Source: a virus
Strand: one strand, 5' to 3'
Length of the DNA stretch: 60,123 bases
IMG/VR virus record: IMGVR_UViG_3300025853_000086
Span: 1 to 60,123 of that record
Shown here one piece after another: positions 30,655 to 40,313 of this stretch (position 1 is the first letter of the stretch; each line of letters begins with the position of its first letter). Both the position numbers and the translations under genes were made by a program. The notes beneath the pieces are model-generated. The model was not told the origin of the DNA. It searched no databases and saw nothing but the letters and a program-made list of their open reading frames with translations.

Positions 30655-32573
30655 TAGATATACCCTGCTCTACTTGCTGCTGTACCAAGACCAACCGCCG
30701 TGGTTGCCCCACCTACCAACTGTGACCCAAGCGAGGCCTGTGGTGCTGTTGCTGCCGTGATAGTACTCTGGGTGCTAGGCGCACCACGCAATATGTCACT
30801 GTAGAAGCCTAACCGTTGGTAAGGCTCGTACACGTCTTGCATTTGGGTTTGGCGCTCGGCATCCAAACGCTGCTGCTCTATTGCTCTTGCATCTGCGCCC
30901 AAACCAGCTAGCGTACCGATATCTCTTCCCATCATGGTCTGGCCTGCTTCTGCTAGCGCGGCTTGCTGTGTGCCTAACGAGCCTTGCGCTTGGCCTAACG
31001 CGCCAATGCCACTGGCAATTCCTTGGCCTATCTGCGCGGCCTGTAGACCAAGGTCGGCACCTGTTCTGCCAATGTCGGAGAACTGCCCTGCCAAATTACC
31101 CTGTAGCTGGGCACCCTGCAATCCTAACTGCCCACCACTTATGCCTAGATTACCACTAGCCTGCGCTGCTGCTTGCGCTTGTTGCGCGGCTTGTAATCCT
31201 AACCCACCTTGTTGCGCGGCGTTGGCTGCGGCTTGCTGCTCTGCGCTTAAACCTAACTGTGCTGACTGTAGCATACCTTGCTGCTGTAGACTGCCTACAT
31301 CCAAACCTAGGCGGGCTGCCATCTCGTTAGTGCTGATGCCTAACTGTGCCGCTTGCTGTTGTACCTGAGCCATTAGGTCTTGGGCTTGCATCTGTGTGCT
31401 AGTACCGAGCTCTACACCCTGTATACCAAGGCGACCACCGGCTTCTGCTGCGGTGAGTGCTGTACCTGCACCTGCTTGCCCAAGGGAACCCATAAGCTCG
31501 GCGGCTGATTGGCCTCGTCGTTGTTGGTCTTCGAATGCTCTTAGGGCTGCTTCTTGCGAGGCACCATATCCTTGTGCGCGTAGTCCTGCGGCTGTTTGAG
31601 CTTGCTGCTGTAGCAAATTACGTCCGCGCTCGGAGGCCACAATACCTTGCCGTGAACCACCAAACGCACCTGCACCTACTGCTTGAGCAGCCTCAGCACG
31701 ACCTGCAATATCACTGGCGCGTTGCATGTCGGCCATCGTTGCGTCTATCACTGCTTGCTCGTAAGGGTTCATATAAGAGGCAACGGTGCTAGGGTCAAAC
31801 GCACCGGTAGTGCCTTGTAGTCCCATCATGCCTCGTTGGGCGCTTTGCAGTCCAAAGTCGGATGCTTGTTGTAGCCCACGTTGAGCTTGCAACGCTTGCT
31901 CTAACCCTTGGGTAGCTGCCCGCTGACCAATACCCTGCGCTCCTGCACCCGCTTGCTGTGCTGCTAAGGCTTGTTGGTTAGCGATGCTGAGCGCATCCTG
32001 CCCAAAACCGCTAGTCGCTGCTCCTAAGCCCTGCCCGAGCGCACGAGTATCGGCACCTACTTGGCCTGCAATGCCTCGGCCCGCTGTTGTGGCTGCTCCT
32101 AGCTGCCCTGCTGCGGTGTCTGCTGCGCCATAGCCCCGCTGCATGGCTGCGGCAAGGTCAACTTGGGATTGCTGTACTGCGGCCTGTGCAGGAGCTTGAG
32201 CAGCCATCGCGGCTTGCATGGCTGCATTAGTGCCTTGGGTAGCCATATCTTGGAAGGGGCTATACCCTGTTAGAGCCTGCCCACCGACACGCATAGCCGT
32301 GTCGTAGACGTTTCTGGCAGAACCTAACGTACCTAAACCTTGTTGGATAGACTGCCCCGCCTGCCCTAACAAAGGAGCAAATGCACCTACGCCGGTCATA
32401 CCTAACTGTTGGGCTTGCAGTTGGGCAGGTGTCATACCTGCTACTTGGTAAGCGGGCAGACCGCCTTGTGGCTCTACGGAGGTTAGCTGTTTAGCCAAAT
32501 CCATAAGGCCAAGTTTATAAGCCTCAATGTCCGGAGCTTCGCGGGTTATAATCTCTTGGAATTCTGTAGCCAT
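30654..32573 (-). CDS. Ala/Gln/Gly-rich internal virion protein
   Basis: This 639-residue protein is extremely rich in Ala, Gln and Gly, with long quasi-repeats of the type GLQQAAQLGxxAAQ spread over about 130-560. It has the block VIDATMADMQRASDIAGRAE then AGAFGGSRQGIVASERGRNL, typical of phage internal or DNA-ejection proteins. Such sequence favours extended amphipathic helices able to pass a narrow tail channel. It is coupled to both neighbours by 1-nt overlaps. The exact function is inferred. Confidence 0.65.
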   Translation of the reverse strand: MATEFQEIITREAPDIEAYKLGLMDLAKQLTSVEPQGGLPAYQVAGMTPAQLQAQQLGMTGVGAFAPLLGQAGQSIQQGLGTLGSARNVYDTAMRVGGQALTGYSPFQDMATQGTNAAMQAAMAAQAPAQAAVQQSQVDLAAAMQRGYGAADTAAGQLGAATTAGRGIAGQVGADTRALGQGLGAATSGFGQDALSIANQQALAAQQAGAGAQGIGQRAATQGLEQALQAQRGLQQASDFGLQSAQRGMMGLQGTTGAFDPSTVASYMNPYEQAVIDATMADMQRASDIAGRAEAAQAVGAGAFGGSRQGIVASERGRNLLQQQAQTAAGLRAQGYGASQEAALRAFEDQQRRGQSAAELMGSLGQAGAGTALTAAEAGGRLGIQGVELGTSTQMQAQDLMAQVQQQAAQLGISTNEMAARLGLDVGSLQQQGMLQSAQLGLSAEQQAAANAAQQGGLGLQAAQQAQAAAQASGNLGISGGQLGLQGAQLQGNLAGQFSDIGRTGADLGLQAAQIGQGIASGIGALGQAQGSLGTQQAALAEAGQTMMGRDIGTLAGLGADARAIEQQRLDAERQTQMQDVYEPYQRLGFYSDILRGAPSTQSTITAATAPQASLGSQLVGGATTAVGLGTAASRAGYI

Positions 32574-34246
32574 TAGCTTCTTCCGTTTTCGAGGGTACGC
32601 ATGAAGTCGTACATCTTACGGGCACCGACTTTGCGGTCACCCCCACCTAAGTTTTCTACTGCCCTGCGCGTAACAACAAACTCGCCATCGCTTAAGAGCG
32701 CGGGTATTGAATCACTTGTTCCGGTTCCTGGACCAACTATCTCACCACCTTGGCGGTAACCCATCACCGCTTGACTTGCCGGAGCTAAGTAAGGATTAAC
32801 AAAATTACTCGCCGTGTACACAGGCTGTGCTGCTGACTGATAAACCCTACCTGTATCCGCTTGCTGCTGCGGGTTAGCTAACGCTTGGTAATAAGGGTTA
32901 CCGCCGAAGAACTGCGCAGAGTCAAAACCGTAACGGGCAGGGTCGCGCTCTAAATAATCGCGACCGGTTTCACCTGTGATTAATCCTGGTATCTGGGCTT
33001 CCTGCTCCCTGAAGAAGTTCGTACCTAGCAATGAATCGCTAGCTGCTGCGGTGCCCACTGCGGTAGCCGCCAGAGGACCATACTTTTGCAAAAATCCGGG
33101 AGTGGCTTTAGCCAAAGCGGACTTCATAGTGGTGTCTACAATGGACTGGGTTGCTGCATCGGTCAAAGCAGGTAAGCCTTGGCTGGTCAGGGCTGCGTTA
33201 GTTTCCGCTATAGACTTTGCTGCATCTTGCGCCGCCTGTGCAGAAACCTGTGCCGTATCCGGTTGTATACTCGCACGGCTTGGGCTTAGGTAATCGCTGT
33301 AGAAATCCTTGGGGCCGTACTGGTCTCCTGGAGTAAACGTCTGCTTGAGTGCTTGGCCTAGGCTAGGACGGGTTGTCTCTGTTAGGCTAGCTGCCGTACG
33401 ACCGCCAAGGTCACCTACGGACACCCCTCGGTTCAACGCCTCTAGTTGGGCTACGGTATCCACTTGTGGGGTAGCAGTAAATGCGCTATCGCCGAATGTG
33501 CCAAGGTCAGTGGTGCGTGTAATACCCTCGGTTACTCCTGCGGGCGTTGGTACGGCTGCACCTTGGGGCAATAATCTTGCTGCTTCGGCTGCTTGGGCTG
33601 CGCCTACGGCATCTGGTGTTGCGGCGGTAAAGGGGTTATCCAAAGAGAACGCTTGCTTTGCCGTTACGTCACCTAACTGGCCTGTGGGTGCTGCTTTACT
33701 ACCAAAGAAGCTGCCATCCCTAAACGCCATATTACCTAAACCGGCAATACCACCCGCGATTAACGCGCCTTTCAAAGAGTCTTTTAAGTTTCTACCACTT
33801 GCCAAACCGCCCGCCAGACTACCTAACCCTGTAGCAAAAGCCATAGGCATAGCCGGTAACAAGAATGGAGCAACGATAGGTAGCACAATCGGCGCGAGCT
33901 TTTTAACCACTTTTTTGAGGCCTTTGAAGAGCTTCTTCAAAAAGAACTCGGGTTGGCCTGTCTGCGGATTGATAGAGTTTAGCTCGTTACCTACAATGTA
34001 ACGCTCAGGCTCGATGCCCATGTCTTGCATCTGAGCAAAAAGCATAGACTTTAGGCGGGGGTTGGAATCCAACACTTCCATAGGGATGACGGTTTCGCCT
34101 TCCGCTGCATGGACTATGTAGGTGTCGCCGTTACGACCAAAATCGGCAAGCATCTCTGCTGCGTTTTGGAACTGCGGCAAACCTTGTGTTTGATCAAGTA
34201 CGGGTTGGTCTATAACCTCGTACCCTAAACTAGCGAGACCCTGCAT
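32573..34246 (-). CDS. Virion-associated protein with hydrophobic segment
   Basis: This 557-residue protein starts MQGLASLGYEVIDQP at 34246 with GAGGAA upstream; a TTG start at 34315 is the alternative. The N-terminus has GRNGDTYIVHAAEGETVIPM then EVLDSNPRLKSMLFAQMQDM, conserved in marine phage relatives. A hydrophobic/Gly-rich stretch (KKLAPIVLPIVAPFLLPAMP, about 123-180) could insert into membrane, and the C-terminal ~50 residues contain GPGTGTSDSIPALLSDGEFV followed by VTRRAVENLGGGDRK, a conserved closing block. It is a candidate ejection or head-tail protein. Confidence 0.65.
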   Translation of the reverse strand: MQGLASLGYEVIDQPVLDQTQGLPQFQNAAEMLADFGRNGDTYIVHAAEGETVIPMEVLDSNPRLKSMLFAQMQDMGIEPERYIVGNELNSINPQTGQPEFFLKKLFKGLKKVVKKLAPIVLPIVAPFLLPAMPMAFATGLGSLAGGLASGRNLKDSLKGALIAGGIAGLGNMAFRDGSFFGSKAAPTGQLGDVTAKQAFSLDNPFTAATPDAVGAAQAAEAARLLPQGAAVPTPAGVTEGITRTTDLGTFGDSAFTATPQVDTVAQLEALNRGVSVGDLGGRTAASLTETTRPSLGQALKQTFTPGDQYGPKDFYSDYLSPSRASIQPDTAQVSAQAAQDAAKSIAETNAALTSQGLPALTDAATQSIVDTTMKSALAKATPGFLQKYGPLAATAVGTAAASDSLLGTNFFREQEAQIPGLITGETGRDYLERDPARYGFDSAQFFGGNPYYQALANPQQQADTGRVYQSAAQPVYTASNFVNPYLAPASQAVMGYRQGGEIVGPGTGTSDSIPALLSDGEFVVTRRAVENLGGGDRKVGARKMYDFMRTLENGRS

Positions 34247-34351
34247 ATGTTCGGTTCCTCGAATAGAATCAATATATGCAGGGTGCGTTAATTCCTGAGT
34301 TGACGCATACCTCAATAATACGCTATGCCATCACTGGCAGCAACAAACATC

Positions 34352-34651
34352 TTAGGTAAGTATTACTGTTACAGTACCTACAAATCCAGTAGCTTGCACA
34401 CCAAGTGGGTTAGGTTTGTTTTCTTTTGTGATTTTAACAAACCCGTTGTACTCAAACAAATCTCCGGGAGCTAACCCGTTATCCCCCTCCTGCAGATTGG
34501 TGAGAGCAAGGGTAGTGTGCCGCGCATCTCCAGGATTCTGCACTTGTTTAAGGAACAACTCAAACGCCCGTTGTATCTCAGCTTGGTGGGCTTGCTCATA
34601 TTGGCTAGGTGCCCGTGGGAAGAACGGTCTGTTTAACCCTCTGGACGACAT
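34352..34651 (-). CDS. Hypothetical 99-aa structural-block protein
   Basis: This 99-residue protein starts MSSRGLNRPFFPRAPSQYEQ and ends in a hydrophobic beta stretch (ATGFVGTVTVILT). It overlaps the upstream large tail protein by 1 nt and is thus likely a virion or assembly protein. No family is recognised. Confidence 0.65.
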   Translation of the reverse strand: MSSRGLNRPFFPRAPSQYEQAHQAEIQRAFELFLKQVQNPGDARHTTLALTNLQEGDNGLAPGDLFEYNGFVKITKENKPNPLGVQATGFVGTVTVILT

Positions 34652-36573
34652 TATCTAGCCCCATCCGGCCGGACTTCTACCCTTGGAGTACCTAACCGCC
34701 ACTGCGTCCCCGCAGTAGAAGATTCTACCTTGAGTGCAAAAGACCTGCCCCGCAACCGCACAAACGCTTGGTCGGTAAACTGCTCTACCGGTGTGGTAGA
34801 AGTTTGAACCACGTTGGACGTGTCGGATTGCAAGTACGCCCCTCCTGGGAAATTACGCACTTCCAAAATAAAATCTGCGCTTGGGTCATCCACTGTAGAA
34901 GCATCAAACGTCAGGTCGGGTATTATTTTGCTAAGGAATACAAACTCTTCCCCTTGGCCTAAACTCAATTGGCTACTCAAAACGTAGCTAGTTATTGGAC
35001 TAGGTGGGTTAGTGCTACCGTCGTTTACGCCAGACTCGTGTAAATACAGGTAACCATCGGTGCCTGCTGCTATAGGATTAATGTTAATACCTTTGTCCTG
35101 CCACGCGGTACGCGCTAACTGCCCATACGCCCAAGACTGCTCTATGTAATTGTACATAACGTAACGGTCGCACTCTTCCGAACTCGCAGATGGGTAAAAC
35201 CACCACACTTCCGAGAACGACGTATTGGCTGCGGCATTACACACCTCAAGCGCACTGTTGTTTATATCGTTAAAAACATAGGAGCGCACGGTACAAGGTA
35301 GCTTTTGCACTTGTCCTGTGTAGACGTAAAAATCACCTTCGCCCATCCAGAACACGTTATCGTCTATGGCTACGGCTGCCATTGGGCTGATGATGGTGGT
35401 ATTCTCGGATATCTGGTCCAAACCAAAAGTAAACGGCGGCCCAAGATATTGCAAACTATGGACAGACGTGTCGGTAAAAACCAAAGTTTGTTGACGAGTT
35501 TCTACCGCGCAAATAATCTCAGATCCCGCTCCTACCCTCAAATCACCTGCGGTGTTGGTGGGTGTTGGCGTCCAATCGGTAATAGACTCTTGGCTACTAA
35601 ACCGTATAAGCAAAGGGTCTTGGGTGCCTATTGCATCTAATGGGTCGCACCCAAACACGAGAACATGGCGGTCGGTATCGCTGACTAATACCTGTTTAGC
35701 TATAGTAGGGGTAGTTGCATCTGCTCCTGGGATGTCAGCAAGGGCGGTTGCACGGTCGGTACCTAGTGTGTCGGCGCTGGTATCCCAATAAAAAATACCG
35801 CCATCACGGATGTTGAACAATAAGTCTTCGCCGTAATTGTCTTCACCCCAAATGCGCAAAATATTTGTAGTAGTAAAAGGACTTAGTTCACCCCAACCAC
35901 CATCCCCCCATAAGCCAGCACCCCAACCCGTGCCCGCTACTACAGTACCAAGGCCGACGTTGAGTTGATACGCGCCAACTACACTAGCCCCTCCGTTACC
36001 AGTATCGGAAGCATTAGCCGCTAACGGGGTAAAAACCAAAGCACCATCTATTGTAATGCTAGCTATGCTTGTAGCGGCTGCTCGAGCAACGATTGTATAA
36101 CTGTTGCCGTCTATTACGGTAAGCTGGTACTCTTGGTTAAGAACATCTGCTGTAATGACGCCACCTAAACTAACCGCCCCACTAAAGGTAACAAAGTCTC
36201 CCGTAGCTGCGTTGTGGCTTACATCAGTTACTGTAATAGTAGCCGATCCGTCTACCGCTGCAAAAGTCACTTCCCCTGCTGGGGTTGTCGCCCTAATAGG
36301 TGTAATATCCCAGTAAAAGCCACCTTGCTCTATATAGTATTTAACGCGAGTACCCACACCAGTGAGTTTTGTGCCGTTTAAGTCTATCCAAGTGTGGATA
36401 GTGCGGCAAACACCTAAGAAGCTGTAAACAGAAGACCTAACCCAACCGCCAATTTTTTCTGGAAAGCCAAGCCTAAAGCGTATCTTATCGCTGTCGAACC
36501 AACCGCCTTCGTTAGCGTAAGAAGTCACATCTCTGTTGATTCCAGGACGGAATTGCAATTTGGTCAATGGCAT
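34651..36573 (-). CDS. Large tail protein, beta-rich (tail stabilisation type)
   Basis: This 640-residue protein is almost entirely beta-rich. It begins MPLTKLQFRPGINRDVTSYA then NEGGWFDSDKIRFRLGFPEK, a start I know from marine phage structural proteins placed as tail nozzle/stabilisation components. The middle shows repeated short strands with aromatic turns (WGAGLWGDGGWGELSPF, VFWMGEGDFYVYTG) suggesting a propeller-like fold. It probably forms the distal tail, comparable in role to T7 gp12. Moderate confidence for function, high for virion. Confidence 0.75.
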   Translation of the reverse strand: MPLTKLQFRPGINRDVTSYANEGGWFDSDKIRFRLGFPEKIGGWVRSSVYSFLGVCRTIHTWIDLNGTKLTGVGTRVKYYIEQGGFYWDITPIRATTPAGEVTFAAVDGSATITVTDVSHNAATGDFVTFSGAVSLGGVITADVLNQEYQLTVIDGNSYTIVARAAATSIASITIDGALVFTPLAANASDTGNGGASVVGAYQLNVGLGTVVAGTGWGAGLWGDGGWGELSPFTTTNILRIWGEDNYGEDLLFNIRDGGIFYWDTSADTLGTDRATALADIPGADATTPTIAKQVLVSDTDRHVLVFGCDPLDAIGTQDPLLIRFSSQESITDWTPTPTNTAGDLRVGAGSEIICAVETRQQTLVFTDTSVHSLQYLGPPFTFGLDQISENTTIISPMAAVAIDDNVFWMGEGDFYVYTGQVQKLPCTVRSYVFNDINNSALEVCNAAANTSFSEVWWFYPSASSEECDRYVMYNYIEQSWAYGQLARTAWQDKGININPIAAGTDGYLYLHESGVNDGSTNPPSPITSYVLSSQLSLGQGEEFVFLSKIIPDLTFDASTVDDPSADFILEVRNFPGGAYLQSDTSNVVQTSTTPVEQFTDQAFVRLRGRSFALKVESSTAGTQWRLGTPRVEVRPDGAR

Positions 36574-36630
36574 GGCAAACCCACCAGAAAAATAGTCGTT
36601 TTATAATAGCATACAAGGAATCAATACCAA

Positions 36631-37098
36631 CTATCCTACGACTAAGTTTATCATCCAAAAAACTATACCCATTGTCGCTCCAGTCATTAAGAGGATCAAG
36701 GTACCGTCGATAATAAACCGTTTTTGCCTAGCCCGTGCTTCAGCAGCAGCGAGGCGTTGTGCGCGTATGGTGCGCCGTGTCTTCATCATCTCGCTGTAGA
36801 AGGCTTCTCCCGGCCCATACAATACGATGATTTCTCTGAGCTGAGTTTCCATCTGCTGCGTCTTGTGCTTTGCCATCTGTATTTCTAAGGCTTGGGCCTC
36901 TACCGACGAGCCTCGCAGGAACTTAGGGCCGTATTGGTTTTCTTTCTCTATCTCTAGGATTTTTTCCTTAGAATCAAAAAACCTACCTATATACTGAGCG
37001 GTATCCTCTATCTCACGTCCGGCATTTACTGCCTTGGCAACGAGGTTGTACGCTCTTGTCGCTCCTGCTATACAGGCACTTATCGTTATGGGGTCCAT
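36631..37098 (-). CDS. Helical protein with C-terminal membrane segment
   Basis: This 155-residue protein starts MDPITISACIAGATRAYNLV; the start at 37098 overlaps the upstream stop as TAATG. A long charged helix (about 60-130) is followed by one clear membrane span near the C-terminus (LILLMTGATMGIVFWMINLV). It resembles small phage proteins found among tail genes; it may be a membrane-active or tail-associated protein. The function is unknown. Confidence 0.65.
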   Translation of the reverse strand: MDPITISACIAGATRAYNLVAKAVNAGREIEDTAQYIGRFFDSKEKILEIEKENQYGPKFLRGSSVEAQALEIQMAKHKTQQMETQLREIIVLYGPGEAFYSEMMKTRRTIRAQRLAAAEARARQKRFIIDGTLILLMTGATMGIVFWMINLVVG

Positions 37099-37310
37099 TA
37101 GTACGGCCTCACTGCTTCGGGGTCTGCCCTTCGTGGTAAACAATAAGCTGCAAGGGCCACGCCTCTCGGCTCGTAATTAAGTGTCCGTTCTACTTTCCCC
37201 TTAACAATAGCTGTAGCAAAGTAATTGCACCTATTGATGTCATAGAAATACATGTCCGAAGACTGTATCTGGCCGTTGACCAGTACATATAACAAAAATA
37301 GATGCGTCAC
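37098..37310 (-). CDS. Small protein with hydrophobic N-terminus
   Basis: This 70-residue protein starts at a GTG (MTHLFLLYVLVNGQIQSSDM). The first ~14 residues are hydrophobic, like a short signal anchor; Cys occur at NRCNYF and AAYCLP. It is coupled to the downstream gene by TAATG. The function is unknown. Confidence 0.6.
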   Translation of the reverse strand: MTHLFLLYVLVNGQIQSSDMYFYDINRCNYFATAIVKGKVERTLNYEPRGVALAAYCLPRRADPEAVRPY

Positions 37311-37321
37311 TTGTCATACTC

Positions 37322-37588
37322 TTAGGCCGCAGGCTGTTCCAAACGTGGATCAATCCAATCAGGGCAAAGTTCCCAAGCGCCGTTGACATAGTTGTATTTA
37401 CAACCGTACCAATCGTCTGGCTCAGTTACGCCTTCGATAAGAGTGGCGTTGCCAGAGTTTAGGTCGCCAATAATAAAGTCCAAGTTAGCAGGATCGCCTA
37501 CTTCAATGCAGTCGTCTTTTACGTTGACTTGTTTATCGTCAGCAAACAAGTACTTGGAGCAGTTTTCTTCGCATACTATAGTTTTCAT
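37322..37588 (-). CDS. Hypothetical 88-aa protein
   Basis: This acidic, Cys-containing 88-residue protein starts MKTIVCEENCSKYLFADDKQ and has a C-terminal WYGCKYNYVNGAWELCPDW. The final pattern resembles small proteins found beside marine phage tail fibre genes. It lies 3 bp downstream of the 477-aa tail protein gene. Confidence 0.65.
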   Translation of the reverse strand: MKTIVCEENCSKYLFADDKQVNVKDDCIEVGDPANLDFIIGDLNSGNATLIEGVTEPDDWYGCKYNYVNGAWELCPDWIDPRLEQPAA

Positions 37589-37591
37589 GTT

Positions 37592-39025
37592 TTATCCTTT
37601 GATAAGAATTTCTGTTGACGATAAAGCTATACCCGCATAAACCACAGGATCGCCCGCAGACGCGCTTAATTCTCCATCAGGTGTTACATAGTAAGCTGTT
37701 GCCGCAGATAGCCCAGACTGAGCGTCGTCTACAGAACCAACGACTTGAATAGTAGCAGTTGCTCCATCAGAGTAAGCGCCATCAGATATACCTATAAATT
37801 TATCTGCGGTTGTAAAAACAGGAGTAACAACCTTAGTTTGAGATGGGTTTCCGTAACGGAAAGTGGCTATTTTATTATTTCCTGTGTCGTAAGCCATGCA
37901 CCCAAGAGTAAAGTCTGTAGTTTCAAACTCATACTCTGGCTCTAGCTCGACTACAGTGGTTCCCTCTATACCAAGTTTAGATATATATCCATCAAAACCC
38001 GAACCTGCATAAGTAAAATAACAACCACCCCCTACGAACCCACCTTGGTTTTTTGTAAGATAATAAGGAGTGCTATTATACACTGTAGTCGCAGAACCAT
38101 AAGTTGCGCTTGTCCCAGATATTGTTGCGGCTTTTGCTACTACTGCATTATAACCATAAGCAATTAACATTTTCCCAGAAGGAGGATGGTACATAACTTT
38201 AGAGCCGGTCGTAGTAGCGCTATTAAAGACAGTTCTTGCGCCGTAAGTAATAGTTGTACCAGAAATACTCAATACACTAGCTGTACCGTAAGATGAATTT
38301 TCCTCATCTCTATAAACTACCATAACTTTATCTTCAGCCGAATTATAATGGGCGTCTGCGTAGGCAATACCGCCGGTATAAAATACAGCCTCAGTTCCAT
38401 AGCTGATACTTGTTCCAGAAATAGTGCCTACCCGCGCTCGTCCGTAACCTCCGCTTTTCCAAGCCACTAAAAATTGATTACTAGTCCCAGTTAAGCAGAG
38501 GGCAGGCGCATAAGAGCCAAAATCCAGACCAGAAGATATAAAATTAGCCGAAGTACCAAAACTAATACTAGTCCCAGATACAGTGCCTATGATAGCTGTT
38601 CCTTGTCCTGATCCGGTGTAACCAATAACAACCATTTTTCCAGAGCTTGGCTCATAAACTATGTTTTGAAGCTGAAAGGTTGAAGTACTCCAAAATGTCA
38701 CAGGAGTTCCAAAGGTCAAAGTTGTTCCTGAGATTGTGCCTACAATAGCCGTGCCGTATCTTGAGCTGTTTACGCTGTTGTATATTAGAACGACCTTACC
38801 TTGAACTGGGTCATAAGCAGCCGCATAAATATTGTTTCCTTCTAAAAATGTAGAAGAAATAGTTGGCCCGCTAGTTACTGCGTAAGTGGCGTTTCCCGCA
38901 ACAACACTAACAGTTCCATCGCTATTTAAGGAAACTAAATCACCATTTGCTAATGCTCCAGATGCTGTGGCTTCTATTGTTCCACCACCGCCACCGCCAC
39001 CTATTAACTCGCTTAAATTACTCAT
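37592..39025 (-). CDS. Repeat-containing tail protein (propeller-like)
   Basis: This 477-residue protein starts MSNLSELIGGGGGGGTIEAT, a typical Gly-loop start of marine phage tail proteins. The region about 55-400 is built of some six repeats of ~55 residues, each with a strand like VVIGYTG and the signature GTISGTSISFGT, suggesting a beta-propeller of about six blades. A C-terminal domain with DDAQSGLSAATAYYVTPDGE follows. It probably forms part of a receptor-binding or tail-fibre assembly. The repeats are visible; the structural role is inferred. Confidence 0.75.
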   Translation of the reverse strand: MSNLSELIGGGGGGGTIEATASGALANGDLVSLNSDGTVSVVAGNATYAVTSGPTISSTFLEGNNIYAAAYDPVQGKVVLIYNSVNSSRYGTAIVGTISGTTLTFGTPVTFWSTSTFQLQNIVYEPSSGKMVVIGYTGSGQGTAIIGTVSGTSISFGTSANFISSGLDFGSYAPALCLTGTSNQFLVAWKSGGYGRARVGTISGTSISYGTEAVFYTGGIAYADAHYNSAEDKVMVVYRDEENSSYGTASVLSISGTTITYGARTVFNSATTTGSKVMYHPPSGKMLIAYGYNAVVAKAATISGTSATYGSATTVYNSTPYYLTKNQGGFVGGGCYFTYAGSGFDGYISKLGIEGTTVVELEPEYEFETTDFTLGCMAYDTGNNKIATFRYGNPSQTKVVTPVFTTADKFIGISDGAYSDGATATIQVVGSVDDAQSGLSAATAYYVTPDGELSASAGDPVVYAGIALSSTEILIKG

Positions 39026-40087
39026 TTATACACTCCATCCAATACTAGCATCTATGTAACTCATGGTGATCTCACCAAAGTTAACATCAAAAGTTAAATC
39101 TGTAGCAGAACTAGCAATATTAGAGCCGTTCCTTGCTATAGTAAAAGATGTCGTAGCTGCCGCACCTGTACCATCTTTTATCCCTACAGTGTCACCTGCG
39201 CTTGGTGTAGCGGGTAAGGTAATAGTAATGCTACCCGCCGTGACTATTATAACGTCCCCAGAAACCGCTGTGTAGTTAGTGCCTTTCTGTATGGGGTATG
39301 CCGCTGCGCCTAGAGTTGTTCGCGCTCCGGCTGCCGTAGTTGCATTAGTGCCGCCGTTGGCAATAGGAAGAGTGCCAGTTACGTTTGTTGTGAGATTTGC
39401 GAACGTAGTTGAGGTGGTGCCGGTACCTCCGTTGGCAATAGGAAGAGTGCCAGTTACGTTTGTTGTGAGATTTGCGAACGTAGTTGAGGTGGTGCCGGTA
39501 CCTCCGTTGGCAATAGGAAGGGTACCCGTAACCTGAGAGGTAAGGTCGACGTTAACCAGTGTACCGCCAAGTGTAAGGTTTCCTGAACTTGTTACCGTAC
39601 CGGTCAGGGTTATGCCGTTTACCGTACCTGTACCGCCAACACTTGTTACCGTACCACCAATTTCTGTTGGGTTAGCGTTAAGTACCGCAGCGCCTGCGCC
39701 CGCACCGTCTGTGACGACCATTACTTTAGAGCCGTTTGGTACGTTTACCGTAGCGCCTGCCCCCTGTTTGATCGTAATGGTTTGACCACCGGTAGTAGCG
39801 TTGTCTATAATCCATATTTTACTAACAGTATTCGGTCCGAGAGTAATCACTCTTGTAGCCGTTAAACTAACCCCCGAAGTTATTTTTAAAAACATTCCTC
39901 TGGTAGGATCAGCACTGAAATCAGGAATAGTGAACGTCTCATCTGAGTCAGCAGCCATCGCTTTTGTGCCGTAGCCAAAAGCATCAGAAATCAACCCTAA
40001 GTTGGTGTTGGTGCTAGTGCCCCAAGTACCCGACTCGTCGCCTGTTGCGATCTCTTTTAGTCTAAGATCATTATCATAAGTAGCCAT
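39026..40087 (-). CDS. Tail fibre protein with collagen-like/NGGTGTT repeats
   Basis: This 353-residue protein starts MATYDNDLRLKEIATGDESG, the usual opening of a phage tail fibre module (WGTSTNTNLGLI). Residues about 180-255 hold three near-identical 25-residue repeats around TGTLPIANGGTGTTSTTFAN, encoded by a 75-bp perfect tandem DNA repeat. The last ~85 residues closely match the C-terminus of the 951-aa fibre (41381-44236), including [19 protein letters not shown] and a final IGWSV, so both carry the same terminal domain. Confidence 0.85.
   Translation of the reverse strand: MATYDNDLRLKEIATGDESGTWGTSTNTNLGLISDAFGYGTKAMAADSDETFTIPDFSADPTRGMFLKITSGVSLTATRVITLGPNTVSKIWIIDNATTGGQTITIKQGAGATVNVPNGSKVMVVTDGAGAGAAVLNANPTEIGGTVTSVGGTGTVNGITLTGTVTSSGNLTLGGTLVNVDLTSQVTGTLPIANGGTGTTSTTFANLTTNVTGTLPIANGGTGTTSTTFANLTTNVTGTLPIANGGTNATTAAGARTTLGAAAYPIQKGTNYTAVSGDVIIVTAGSITITLPATPSAGDTVGIKDGTGAAATTSFTIARNGSNIASSATDLTFDVNFGEITMSYIDASIGWSV
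39354..39521. repeat. 75-bp tandem repeat within the fibre gene
   Basis: Units 39354-39428 and 39429-39503 are identical over all 75 bases, and a third partial unit begins at 39504. The period is in frame (25 codons), so copy-number change would lengthen or shorten the fibre without frameshift. Perfect identity implies a recent duplication. Confidence 0.9.
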
Positions 40088-40100
40088 CGGGGCACTCCAG

Positions 40101-40313
40101 TTATACTAATGTGCTGCCACCCGCAGGCGGTACGCTTGTCGCGTAAATCTTTGTATTCTGACGTAAGTTTAGTGCTTCGCCGCAATCTGAACAAGTGTCT
40201 GCTGTTATTTCAGCTTCATCAAGATCATACCCACAGTTACTGCATAAAAGCTCAACTTCATGCTTGGGGTCGATTGCTGCGCCTAAATCTGTTGCTTCGT
40301 TTACTATTTTCAT
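40101..40313 (-). CDS. Zinc-ribbon protein among tail genes
   Basis: This 70-residue protein starts MKIVNEATDLGAAIDPKHEV; its ATG overlaps the upstream stop (ATGA). ELLCSNCGYDLDEAEITADT followed by CSDCGEA gives a classic CxxC...CxxC zinc ribbon. Its place between two tail genes is odd for a nucleic-acid type motif; it may be structural, or an assembly factor. Confidence 0.7.
   Translation of the reverse strand: MKIVNEATDLGAAIDPKHEVELLCSNCGYDLDEAEITADTCSDCGEALNLRQNTKIYATSVPPAGGSTLV

Noticed and set aside
33309-34001. Rightward 230-aa frame
   Set aside because: It is antisense to a virion protein gene with clear conserved segments; no ribosome site or motif supports it.
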